A stretch of DNA of 64,000 nt, from NCBI RefSeq assembly GCF_031656215.1, contig NZ_CP134228.1, positions 372,001 to 436,000 of the forward strand, read 5' to 3'. The DNA is from Mesorhizobium koreense. GTDB lineage: Bacteria; Pseudomonadota; Alphaproteobacteria; Rhizobiales; Rhizobiaceae. The translations under genes were made by a program, and so were the position numbers. Shown in pieces: positions 8,304 to 15,768 of this stretch; positions within the stretch are counted from its first letter, which is position 1, and each line of letters opens with the position of its first letter. The notes under the pieces are model-generated. The model saw only the letters and a program-made list of their open reading frames with translations. It did no database searches and was not told the DNA's origin.

Positions 8304-10355
8304 TTATCGCAGCGCCGCGGCGATGTTCCCGCCGTCGACGGTGGTCACGTCGGCGGTCGTCCGTTCCGCCAGCGCCTGATGCAGGAAGGCCTGCGCGACA
8401 TGCTCGGCCTTCACTTCCTCGTGCAATAGGTTGCCCGACATATAGTCCTTCTCAGAGACGCCACGCGCCTTTGAACGGCTGGCGATCATGGCGTCGTCGA
8501 GCAGGCCGGAGCGGATACGGTCTGCATTGACGGCGTTGGAGCGCACGCCAATCGCGCCATATTCCAGCGCGTATTGCCTCGACAGGAACAAAGTCGCCGC
8601 CTTGGGCAGGCCGTAGGCGCCGAAATTGGCACCCGGATTGACCGCCTGCTTCGACGTGTTGAAGAGAAGCACGCCACTCGTGCCCTGCGCCTGGAATATG
8701 CGTACCGCGTTCTGCGCCACGTTCTGATGCGAGAAGAAATTGAGCTCGAAGCTCTTACGCAAGAGCGCGTCGTCAAGCTCGCCGATCCTGCCTTCGAAGG
8801 CGGCGCCGGCATTCGAGACGACGATATCGACACCGCCGAAAGCCTTTACTGCCGCGCCGAAGGCGGCGCGGACGGATTTCGGATCGGTCACGTCACAGGC
8901 AACCCCTATGGAATTGTTACCGGCTGCCTTCGCGGCCGCCTCGGCCCTTCCGGCATCGAGATCGGCTACCACCACATGCGCGCCGGTGTCGGCGAAGAGC
9001 TTCGCCGTCGCCGCCCCTATGGCGCCACCGCCTCCGGTGACAAACAGCACCTGACCGGTGAGCGGCTTCGGCTTGTTGCCGGCGAGCTTCGCCTGCTCCA
9101 GTGACCAGTATTCCAGTTCGAACAGGTCGGACATGGGCAGCGGATGGAAAGTGCCGACCGCCTCGGCACCCGCCACCGCCTCGATCCACATCTCGCCGAT
9201 ATCCGACGCGATGCGCGCATCCTTCAGCGTCCGGCCGAAGCCGAACATGCCGAGCCCCGGCACCAGCGCCAGCCTCGGCATCGGATCGAGCATGGTGCGG
9301 GCGACGTCGTCGCGGGCATTATTGGTGGTAAAATAGCCGGTGTAGTCGGCAACGTATTTCGCCACGCGCGCCTTCACCTTCGCTGCGTAGCCGGCGGCGT
9401 CGCCTGCTTCCGGCACATCGAGGACCATTGGCCCCGTCTTGATACGGATCGACAGGTCGGGCGTACTGACGCCGGATGCCGCCAGCCGCTCGAGGTCGGC
9501 GTTTGAGAGGAAATCCACGATTTTCGGCGAGGTACGGAAATCGGTGACGAAGCGGTCGAAACGGCCTTCGCCGCGCGGGAAGGCGACGGCGCCCCTCAAC
9601 ATCGGGGCGATCTCCGCCGGCCGCGCCAGCTTTGCCGGCAAAGTCGCCTTTTTGCCCGTTCTGGTCTTGGAAGCGATATATTGTTCCGCAACCGTAACGT
9701 AATGGATCATGCGGTCATAGGCTTCCCTGGCGCTGTCGCCGAAGGTGAAGATGCCGTGCTTGTCGAGGATCAGGCCCTCGACCGGCGGATCCTGCTCGTA
9801 GATGTCGGCCGCCGCCTTCGCCAGATCGAAGCCTGGCTTGATATAGGGCACGAAGCCCATCTTCGGCCCGAAGACCTCGCGGCAGAGCGGCTCGCTGTCC
9901 TGCTGGTCGACAATGCCGAGGATTGCGGTGGAGTGCGTGTGATCGACGAATTTGTGCCGCAAGAAAGCATGCAGCAAGGTCTCGACCGAAGGGTTGGGCG
10001 AGGACGGGTCGATGAGGTTGGCGCGCTGCAGTGCCACCATGTCCTCGTCGGAGAGTTTTTCAAGCGCGCGCGCCTTGAGCAGCGGCTTCAGCTTGACGGC
10101 GGGCAGGCCGGCCGGCTCGATGACGCCCATGTCCCATCCGCTGCCCTTGACGCAGAGCACGTCCCATTCATCGCCTACAAGATCGGCCATTCTGAGCTTG
10201 ACCGACGTGTTACCGCCGCCATGCAGGACCAGCCTCGGCTCGCCGCCGAGCAGCCTTGTCGTATAGACACGCAGCGCCAGATCGCGTCCGACGCCCTTTG
10301 CCGCATAAGCCGAAACGATCGCTTCCGCCTCGTCGTCCTTCCACAGATTCCGCAT
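8304..10355 (-). CDS. Bifunctional class II aldolase / short-chain dehydrogenase
   Basis: A 683-residue fusion. The N-terminal part is a zinc class II aldolase/epimerase domain (HGGGNTSVK, HTHSTAILG and a later HGIFTFG provide phosphate-binding and zinc histidines). The C-terminal part, about 250 residues, is an SDR with TGGGGAIG nucleotide motif, VSNAG and a YGLPK catalytic Tyr/Lys pair. The architecture matches rhizobial proteins annotated as rhamnulose-phosphate aldolase/dehydrogenase. No rha genes are nearby; the neighbours are mtnK and mtnA, so the likely substrate here is methylthioribulose-1-phosphate or 5-deoxyribulose-1-phosphate (inference). A good GGGAAAGG ribosome site supports the start MRNLWKDDEA over a longer frame to 10445. 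Confidence 0.88.
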   Translation of the reverse strand: MRNLWKDDEAEAIVSAYAAKGVGRDLALRVYTTRLLGGEPRLVLHGGGNTSVKLRMADLVGDEWDVLCVKGSGWDMGVIEPAGLPAVKLKPLLKARALEKLSDEDMVALQRANLIDPSSPNPSVETLLHAFLRHKFVDHTHSTAILGIVDQQDSEPLCREVFGPKMGFVPYIKPGFDLAKAAADIYEQDPPVEGLILDKHGIFTFGDSAREAYDRMIHYVTVAEQYIASKTRTGKKATLPAKLARPAEIAPMLRGAVAFPRGEGRFDRFVTDFRTSPKIVDFLSNADLERLAASGVSTPDLSIRIKTGPMVLDVPEAGDAAGYAAKVKARVAKYVADYTGYFTTNNARDDVARTMLDPMPRLALVPGLGMFGFGRTLKDARIASDIGEMWIEAVAGAEAVGTFHPLPMSDLFELEYWSLEQAKLAGNKPKPLTGQVLFVTGGGGAIGAATAKLFADTGAHVVVADLDAGRAEAAAKAAGNNSIGVACDVTDPKSVRAAFGAAVKAFGGVDIVVSNAGAAFEGRIGELDDALLRKSFELNFFSHQNVAQNAVRIFQAQGTSGVLLFNTSKQAVNPGANFGAYGLPKAATLFLSRQYALEYGAIGVRSNAVNADRIRSGLLDDAMIASRSKARGVSEKDYMSGNLLHEEVKAEHVAQAFLHQALAERTTADVTTVDGGNIAAALR

Positions 10356-10456
10356 TCTCGCCTTTCCCTCGCCGGCTCGCGGCGGTGACTTTGCTTCCGG
10401 ATCGGAATAGGAGGCCGCGGCCTTTCGTTCAAGCCGCATATGCATGACAGGGAGGT

Positions 10457-10993
10457 CTATCTTATCAGCACGCTGATCTCACGGAAGTGCGGGTCGGCGG
10501 CCGTGCCCAGCCATTCGAACAGGGCCATCTCGGTCGTCACGATCCCAGCGTCGTGGCCGCGCATGCGTTCGATGGCCGTTTCCTTGCTTTCGGCACGGCG
10601 CGAACCGATGGCGTCGCGCACGACATGGACGTTATGCCCACCATCGAGAAGACCCAGCACCGTCTGCAATACGCAGACATGCGCCTCGCATCCACTGACG
10701 AGAATGTCGGGCCGGTCCTTCGGCAGCATTTCGAAGAAGCCGGCGGCGCGCGTGGCGTCGAAATCCATCTTGGCCAGCGTCGGTAAGCCCTCGACAGCAA
10801 GCTGAGGCACGGTCGGACCGAGGCCTCTAGGATATTGCTCGGTGACGACAACCGGCACGCCGAACTTCTTCGCCGCCTCGATCAGTCTTCCGGCATTGGC
10901 GAGCACGTCGCTCGCGCCGTCGATCGCCGGCATCAGCCTCTGCTGGAAGTCGACGATAAGAAGCGTGGTACGGTCGCGGTCGAGCGTCCTCAT
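10457..10993 (-). CDS. Isochorismatase-family hydrolase
   Basis: A 178-residue cysteine hydrolase of the isochorismatase/nicotinamidase superfamily, closest in style to YcaC-like proteins. The triad is visible: Asp in LLIVDFQQRL near the N-terminus, Lys in TLAKMDF and Cys in SGCEAHVCVLQT. The metal-binding DxH motif of PncA is absent, so it is not a nicotinamidase. Its start overlaps the end of the TetR gene by 4 bp, indicating co-transcription. Substrate unknown. Confidence 0.87.
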   Translation of the reverse strand: MRTLDRDRTTLLIVDFQQRLMPAIDGASDVLANAGRLIEAAKKFGVPVVVTEQYPRGLGPTVPQLAVEGLPTLAKMDFDATRAAGFFEMLPKDRPDILVSGCEAHVCVLQTVLGLLDGGHNVHVVRDAIGSRRAESKETAIERMRGHDAGIVTTEMALFEWLGTAADPHFREISVLIR

Positions 10994-11631
10994 CCTGCAT
11001 CTCCCTTAGCGAGCAACGCTGTCCGCCTCTCGACCGCTTCTACCATCAATTCGCGCGCCGAGGCACCGAACATGCGGATGCGGCCGGTATGGGCGAGGAG
11101 CAAAAGGCCCGTCGCATGGGCAAAGAGGTCGGCGACGGTGAGATTGGCGGCCGTCTCGTCGGCTCCCAAAGCGCGCGCGGCCTCGCCGATCGGGGAAAGC
11201 GCTGCCGCCAGCGCCGCATTCAAGGTCTTGTCGCGCTCGCGGCCGACGCCTTTCGGACGCATGCCGCCACGGAAGAGATAGAAGCCGAGATCGAGGTCGC
11301 GCGGATTCTCGGCATAGAAATCGAAGAAGGCAAGCGCCGCCGTCGAAAGCCTTGCGGCCGGTTCGTCCCGCTTCGAGGCGGCGGCTCCAATCGCCTCGGC
11401 GAGCCGCGCAATCGAAGTGGCAAGCACTTCGGCATAGAGCGCTTCCTTGGAATCGAAATGGAAATATAGCGCGGCCGGCGTGTAGCCGGCGGCCGCCGCG
11501 ATACCCCGCAAGGACGCCGCCTCCAGCCCGTCCGCCTCGAAGATCTGTCGCGCGGCATCGAGGATGCGCTCGCGCTTGGCCTCGGTGGCAGCCTGTCTTC
11601 GCGGTGCTGTCGAGAGCTTGGCAATCGCCAT
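10990..11631 (-). CDS. TetR-family transcriptional regulator
   Basis: A 213-residue repressor-type protein. The N-terminal helix-turn-helix is clear (RERILDAARQIFEADGLEAA, then SLRGIAAAAGYTPAALYFHF), followed by an all-helical ligand domain. The start at 11631 was preferred because upstream codons (frame open to 11721) run into the intergenic operator region and do not resemble the family. It is divergent from an HpaB-like gene and co-directional with the isochorismatase-like gene it overlaps, so it probably controls one or both. Confidence 0.92.
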   Translation of the reverse strand: MAIAKLSTAPRRQAATEAKRERILDAARQIFEADGLEAASLRGIAAAAGYTPAALYFHFDSKEALYAEVLATSIARLAEAIGAAASKRDEPAARLSTAALAFFDFYAENPRDLDLGFYLFRGGMRPKGVGRERDKTLNAALAAALSPIGEAARALGADETAANLTVADLFAHATGLLLLAHTGRIRMFGASARELMVEAVERRTALLAKGDAG

Positions 11632-11685
11632 TCTAACACCGTTAAAGTTTTCGCTTGACGTTTTTCTAACGCTGTTCGATTTTAT
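11632..11685. promoter_or_regulatory. Putative TetR operators and promoter in divergent gap
   Basis: Two matching sites, TCTAACACCGTT at 11632-11643 and TCTAACGCTGTT at 11665-11676, lie 33 bp apart between the TetR gene and the HpaB-like gene. The first abuts the TetR start codon. A TTGACG box at 11655-11660 with TTTTAT at 11680-11685 (19-bp spacer) could be the rightward promoter. Operator function is inferred from position and repetition. Confidence 0.5.
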
Positions 11686-11719
11686 CCGCAAGCCGTGAGT
11701 GGCAATCGGAGATCGCGCC

Positions 11720-13276
11720 ATGCTGATGACCGCCGCCGACTATCGCGAGTCGCTTCGCGCCTACAAGCCGCGTGTCTTTGTCGAGGGCGAGCGCATCGAA
11801 AGCGTGGCGGATTCGGCCATCCTCAGGCCGGGAATCAATGCCATCGGCGTCACCTACGACCTCGCCCATGTCGCCGAGCATGCCGAGGTGATGACCGCGC
11901 GCCAGCATACGTCCGGCAAGGTCGTGAACCGCATGGTGCATGTCGATCAGGACTCCTCTGATCTTCTGGCCAAGCTCGAGGCGGTGCGGCTGGCCTGCAA
12001 GATATCCGGATGCGCCCAGCGCTATCTCACCCATGACGCCTTCTGCGGCATCTTCCAGGCGACGCGCCTCGCCGACGACGCGCACGGGACCGACTACCAC
12101 CAGCGCTTCCTCGCCTATATGCACGACGCGCAGGACCGCGACCTGACGCTCGGCGTCGCCATGACCGACGCCAAGGGCGACCGCTCGAAGCGCGCCGGCC
12201 AGCAGGAAAACCGCGACGCCTATGTCCACATCAGGGAGCGGCGAAAGGACGGCATCGTCATCTCCGGCGCCAAGGCGATCGTCACCGGCGCGCCTTATAT
12301 GCACGAATTCCTCGTCCTGCCCTGCCGCACGCATACGAAAGAGGACGCCGATTTCGCCGTCTGTTGCGCCGTGCCGGTCGATGCCGAAGGCGTCACCATC
12401 GTCGCGCGCAAGGCTGGACGGCCGGGCGAGCCGGCTGCCAAATTCTCCGGCAAATACGGCCAGTCGACCGGCGTCGTGCTGTTCGAGGACGTCTTCGTGC
12501 CGTGGGAGCGTGTCTTCATGGCGGGTGAAACGGAGGAGGCCGGCCATCTCACCACTTCCTATGCAACCCATCACCGGCAAACCTGCATCGGCGCGCGGGC
12601 CGGCTTCGGCGATCTCCTGATTGGCGCCGGCGCGCTGATGATCGAGGCGAACGGCCTCGATCCCGACAAGCACGGCCACATCCGCGAAGAGATGGTGGAA
12701 CTGATCAAGATCGTCGAGGGCTTCTACGCCTGCGGCATCGCCGCTTCGGTCCACGCGACGCGCGAGGCAGCCGGCAATGTCATGCCGGACGTCGTGTTCT
12801 CCAATATCGGCAAGCTTCTGCTGGCGACGCAGATCTACGACATGCACCGGCTCGCCCACACCGTCTCCGGCGGGCTGATCGTCGCCCTGCCTGGGCCGGC
12901 GGAGGACCACAATCCCGAGACCGCCGGTTCGCTCGCCGCCGTGCTCGGAGCCCGCGCAGACATCCCGTATGCCAGCCGCATGGAGGTCGCCCGCTTGGTG
13001 GAAGATTTGACCGTCTCCGATCAGGCCGGCTGGTATTCGGTCATCTCGCTCCATGGCGGCGGCTCGCCCGAGGCGATGAAGCGCGAAATCTGGCGCAATT
13101 ATCCGGTGATGGAGAAGGTCGAACTGGTCGAGGCACTTCTGGAGCGCGGCGTGCTCGACGATGGAAGGCGCGTGTCCAGACAGCCCGGCCGCTGCTGCGT
13201 TTCGGGATGCACCGTGCGTGACCTTCCGGGCGTGGAAGCCAAGCCGACGCTTGCGGTTTCCGAGGCTGCGGAATAG
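11720..13276 (+). CDS. HpaB-family (4-hydroxyphenylacetate 3-monooxygenase/4-hydroxybutyryl-CoA dehydratase-like) flavoprotein
   Basis: A 518-residue protein with the HpaB/acyl-CoA dehydrogenase-like fold: an N-terminal HpaB domain, a flavin-loop region (KAIVTGAPYMHEFLVLP; STGVVLFEDVFVPWERVF) and a helical C-terminal domain. It resembles 4-hydroxybutyryl-CoA dehydratase in the HHRQTCIGARAGFGD segment, but the cluster-ligand Cys that I recall after HRQ in that enzyme is Ala here, so a flavin monooxygenase-like role is more likely. GGAG 8 bp before the ATG at 11720 supports that start over a GTG at 11699. The next gene is a kappa-class isomerase, suggesting aromatic catabolism. Confidence 0.82.
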   Translation: MLMTAADYRESLRAYKPRVFVEGERIESVADSAILRPGINAIGVTYDLAHVAEHAEVMTARQHTSGKVVNRMVHVDQDSSDLLAKLEAVRLACKISGCAQRYLTHDAFCGIFQATRLADDAHGTDYHQRFLAYMHDAQDRDLTLGVAMTDAKGDRSKRAGQQENRDAYVHIRERRKDGIVISGAKAIVTGAPYMHEFLVLPCRTHTKEDADFAVCCAVPVDAEGVTIVARKAGRPGEPAAKFSGKYGQSTGVVLFEDVFVPWERVFMAGETEEAGHLTTSYATHHRQTCIGARAGFGDLLIGAGALMIEANGLDPDKHGHIREEMVELIKIVEGFYACGIAASVHATREAAGNVMPDVVFSNIGKLLLATQIYDMHRLAHTVSGGLIVALPGPAEDHNPETAGSLAAVLGARADIPYASRMEVARLVEDLTVSDQAGWYSVISLHGGGSPEAMKREIWRNYPVMEKVELVEALLERGVLDDGRRVSRQPGRCCVSGCTVRDLPGVEAKPTLAVSEAAE

Positions 13277-13325
13277 ACCTCTCCCGGTTCTTCAGACTTT
13301 TTGTCGGACTGGGGCAGGAACGACC

Positions 13326-13997
13326 ATGAGCGAGAATGCGGGCGATCAGGACATAACCACGGTCGACTGGTATTTCGACCTCATCTCGCCCTTCGCCTTC
13401 CTTCAGTTGAACGCCCTGGACCGCCTTCCCAAGGGGCTGAAGATCGTGCCGAAGCCGGTGCTTCTCGGCGTCATCCTCCGCCATTGGGGGCAACTCGGCC
13501 CGGCCGAGATCAGCCCGAAGCGGCTCCATACCTACCGGCTGGCACAATGGATAGCCTCGGAGCGAGGCTTGAGCTTTACCATGCCCGAGCGTCATCCGTT
13601 CAACCCGCTGAAGGCGCTGCGTATGCTCGCCGCGCTTGGCCCCGACCTGCAAACGGTGCGGCGGGCCTTCGATTTCGTCTTCGTGGAGGGCCGCGCGCCG
13701 GATACGGACGAGGCGATAGAGGATTTCGGCCGCTATCTAATGGTCTCCGGCGCGGCCATCGAGCTTGCAGGCGAGCAGTCGGCGAAGGATAAACTCCGGC
13801 AACTGACCGACGAGGCGATCGGACGCGGCGTCTTCGGCGTACCGACCTTCCACCTTGACGGCGAACTCTTCTGGGGTGACGACGCCACCGGCATGCTTGC
13901 CGCCTATCTGAACGACCGCTCGCTGTTCAGGAAAGGCGAGATGGCCCGCATCGCTACGCTGCCGGTCGGTATCCAGCGCAATACCAATCGCTCGTAG
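13326..13997 (+). CDS. 2-hydroxychromene-2-carboxylate isomerase / GST-kappa family (DsbA-like)
   Basis: A 223-residue thioredoxin-fold protein. The motif WYFDLISPFAFLQ has Ser where DsbA has the CxxC cysteine, the usual glutathione-contacting Ser of 2-hydroxychromene-2-carboxylate isomerases and kappa glutathione transferases. A second conserved segment, GVFGVPTFHLDGELFWGDD, near the C-terminus is also diagnostic. Its position 49 bp after the HpaB-like gene suggests a shared transcript and a role in handling an aromatic or thiol-conjugated substrate. Exact substrate unknown. Confidence 0.87.
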   Translation: MSENAGDQDITTVDWYFDLISPFAFLQLNALDRLPKGLKIVPKPVLLGVILRHWGQLGPAEISPKRLHTYRLAQWIASERGLSFTMPERHPFNPLKALRMLAALGPDLQTVRRAFDFVFVEGRAPDTDEAIEDFGRYLMVSGAAIELAGEQSAKDKLRQLTDEAIGRGVFGVPTFHLDGELFWGDDATGMLAAYLNDRSLFRKGEMARIATLPVGIQRNTNRS

Positions 13998-14000
13998 AAC

Positions 14001-14693
14001 CTAACCCTGCTTGTTCCCGTCGACACCGCCGAATTCCTCCGCGTCGCGGAAAAGCTCGCCATGGTCCAGCCGCGACACCTCGATCACCGCCTGCGTGCGG
14101 CTGTAGACGTGGAGCTTGCGCAATATCTCCGACACATGCGCCTTCACCGTTGTCTCGCCCACCTGAAGCTCGTAGGCGATCTGCTTGTTGAGGAGCCCCT
14201 GGCGCAGCATGCCGAGGACGCGGGTCTGCTGCGGCGTCAGCGTGGCCAGACGGCGCACGAGTTCGGCGCGATCCTCGCGCCCCGGATCATCCGGTAGTTC
14301 CACGAAATTGCGCGGCACGCAGACTTCGCCTTCCATCACCTCGCGGATGGCCTTGGCGAGATCGTCCTTGCGCGCGGATTTCGGGATAAAGCCCGCCGCG
14401 CCGTAGGAAAGCGTCTCCGAGACGACACGCGGGTCCTCATGGCCCGACACGACGACGACCGGCAGGCGCGGATAGCGCGTGCGGATGGTCAGAAGCCCTT
14501 CGAAGCCCTGGACGCCGGGGATCGACAGATCGAGCAAAGCGAGATCGAAATCCTGTTCCTGCTCGAGGACATTGAGCGCCTCCTCGATCAGCCGGGCCTC
14601 GACAGTCTCGGCATCCGGATAGGCAAGCTGCAGCGCGCTCTGGAGGGCTTCGCGGAACAGCGGGTGGTCGTCGATAATCAGGAAACGCAACAT
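14001..14693 (-). CDS. NarL/LuxR-family response regulator
   Basis: A 230-residue two-domain regulator. The receiver has acidic D8/D9, the phosphorylation Asp D55 in LLDLSIPGV, a Thr/Ser position before the conserved Lys in GFIPKSARK. A LuxR helix-turn-helix follows (LTPQQTRVLGMLRQG, then YELQVGETTVKAHVSEIL). No histidine kinase gene is visible beside it, so it is an orphan within this window. It ends 4 bp from the convergent isomerase gene. Confidence 0.93.
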   Translation of the reverse strand: MLRFLIIDDHPLFREALQSALQLAYPDAETVEARLIEEALNVLEQEQDFDLALLDLSIPGVQGFEGLLTIRTRYPRLPVVVVSGHEDPRVVSETLSYGAAGFIPKSARKDDLAKAIREVMEGEVCVPRNFVELPDDPGREDRAELVRRLATLTPQQTRVLGMLRQGLLNKQIAYELQVGETTVKAHVSEILRKLHVYSRTQAVIEVSRLDHGELFRDAEEFGGVDGNKQG

Positions 14694-14756
14694 GACGGCT
14701 CTCCATACACCATTGTGGCGGGACCGTCTTTTGGCATCAAGTACACATTGAAGGGG

Positions 14757-15584
14757 TCAGCCGACGAAGGCGCGCTCCACTACGAAATCGCCGGGGGCAC
14801 TATGCGAGCCTTCTGCGAAGCCGGCTTTCCCGACCAGCGCCTTGACGTCGTGCAGCATGGCCATCGAGCCGCAGATCATGATGCGGTCGTTGGCGGGGTC
14901 GAACGGTTCCGCGCCGATATCCGTGAAAAGCGTGCCGTCCTCGATCAGCGTCGTGACGCGGCCCATGCGCGGAAACTTCCCCCTGGTCGTCGAGGCATAA
15001 TAGGTCAGGCGGCCGTTGGTCAGTTCACCGATCAGCGGGTCCTCGACGCTCTGCCGGTAAAGCGCGGCGCCGTATTCGAGCTCAGCGACATCGCGGCAGG
15101 TATGGGTGAGCACGATCTGGCCGAATTTCTCGTAGGTCTCGGGATCCCGAATGAGGCTCGCGAAAGGCGCGATGCCGGTGCCGGTCGAGATCATGTAGAG
15201 GCGCTTGGCAGGGGTCAATGCTTCGAGCACCAGCGTGCCGGTCGCTTTCTGGCGCAGGAGTATCGTGTCGCCGGCGACAATCTTCTGCAGGTGAGAGGTC
15301 AGCGGACCGTCCGGTACCTTGATGGAAAAGAATTCCAGTTCGTCGTCCCAGGCGGGGCTGGCGATCGAATAGGCGCGGAAGACCGGCCGCTCGGCATTCG
15401 GCAGACCGATCATGACGAACTCGCCGGAGCGAAACCGGAAGCTTTGCGGACGCGTGACGCGGAAGGAAAAGAGCCGGTCCGTATAATGCGTGACCGAAAC
15501 GACCTTTTCCGCGTACACATTGGCGGGAATTGGAAAGGCGCTCGCGGATGCCTCGGCCGAACGGCCGAAATCGGCGGTCTGCAT
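14757..15584 (-). CDS. fpr: Ferredoxin--NADP reductase
   Basis: A 275-residue flavoenzyme transferring electrons between NADPH and ferredoxin/flavodoxin. It has the FAD motif FRAYSIAS, the NADP-binding STGTGIAPF segment, the CGSMAML motif and a C-terminal VERAFVG tail typical of bacterial subclass I reductases. It is divergently transcribed from hyuA across a 184-bp gap that contains an inverted repeat. In other proteobacteria this gene often responds to oxidative stress; no SoxR/OxyR site was identified here. Confidence 0.93.
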   Translation of the reverse strand: MQTADFGRSAEASASAFPIPANVYAEKVVSVTHYTDRLFSFRVTRPQSFRFRSGEFVMIGLPNAERPVFRAYSIASPAWDDELEFFSIKVPDGPLTSHLQKIVAGDTILLRQKATGTLVLEALTPAKRLYMISTGTGIAPFASLIRDPETYEKFGQIVLTHTCRDVAELEYGAALYRQSVEDPLIGELTNGRLTYYASTTRGKFPRMGRVTTLIEDGTLFTDIGAEPFDPANDRIMICGSMAMLHDVKALVGKAGFAEGSHSAPGDFVVERAFVG

Positions 15585-15665
15585 GTCTGACGCTCCTGAA
15601 TTCGCCAGGATATCCCGGCCGGGCGGATCGCTGCGTCGGCAGCATCAACTTCTACGGTCTTGCGA

Positions 15666-15697
15666 GCGATATTTATTAGTGTACAAATGAATATCGC
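15666..15697. promoter_or_regulatory. Inverted repeat between fpr and hyuA, candidate operator
   Basis: Perfect 8-bp arms GCGATATT (15666-15673) and AATATCGC (15690-15697) are separated by 16 AT-rich bases, in the divergent gap between fpr and hydantoinase A. It lies about 80 bp upstream of fpr and about 70 bp upstream of hyuA, suited to a dimeric regulator. No regulator is assigned. Confidence 0.4.
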
Positions 15698-15768
15698 GTC
15701 AAGACGCGGATGGCGAAAACCATACTAAGTCGAGTATAATCAGCAGGTTGGGCATTCCGGATTTCTCG

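Noticed and set aside
11720-13276. Calling the HpaB-like gene 4-hydroxybutyryl-CoA dehydratase
   Set aside because: The residue I expect to be the cluster-binding Cys after HRQ is Ala, so the specific call is not supported.
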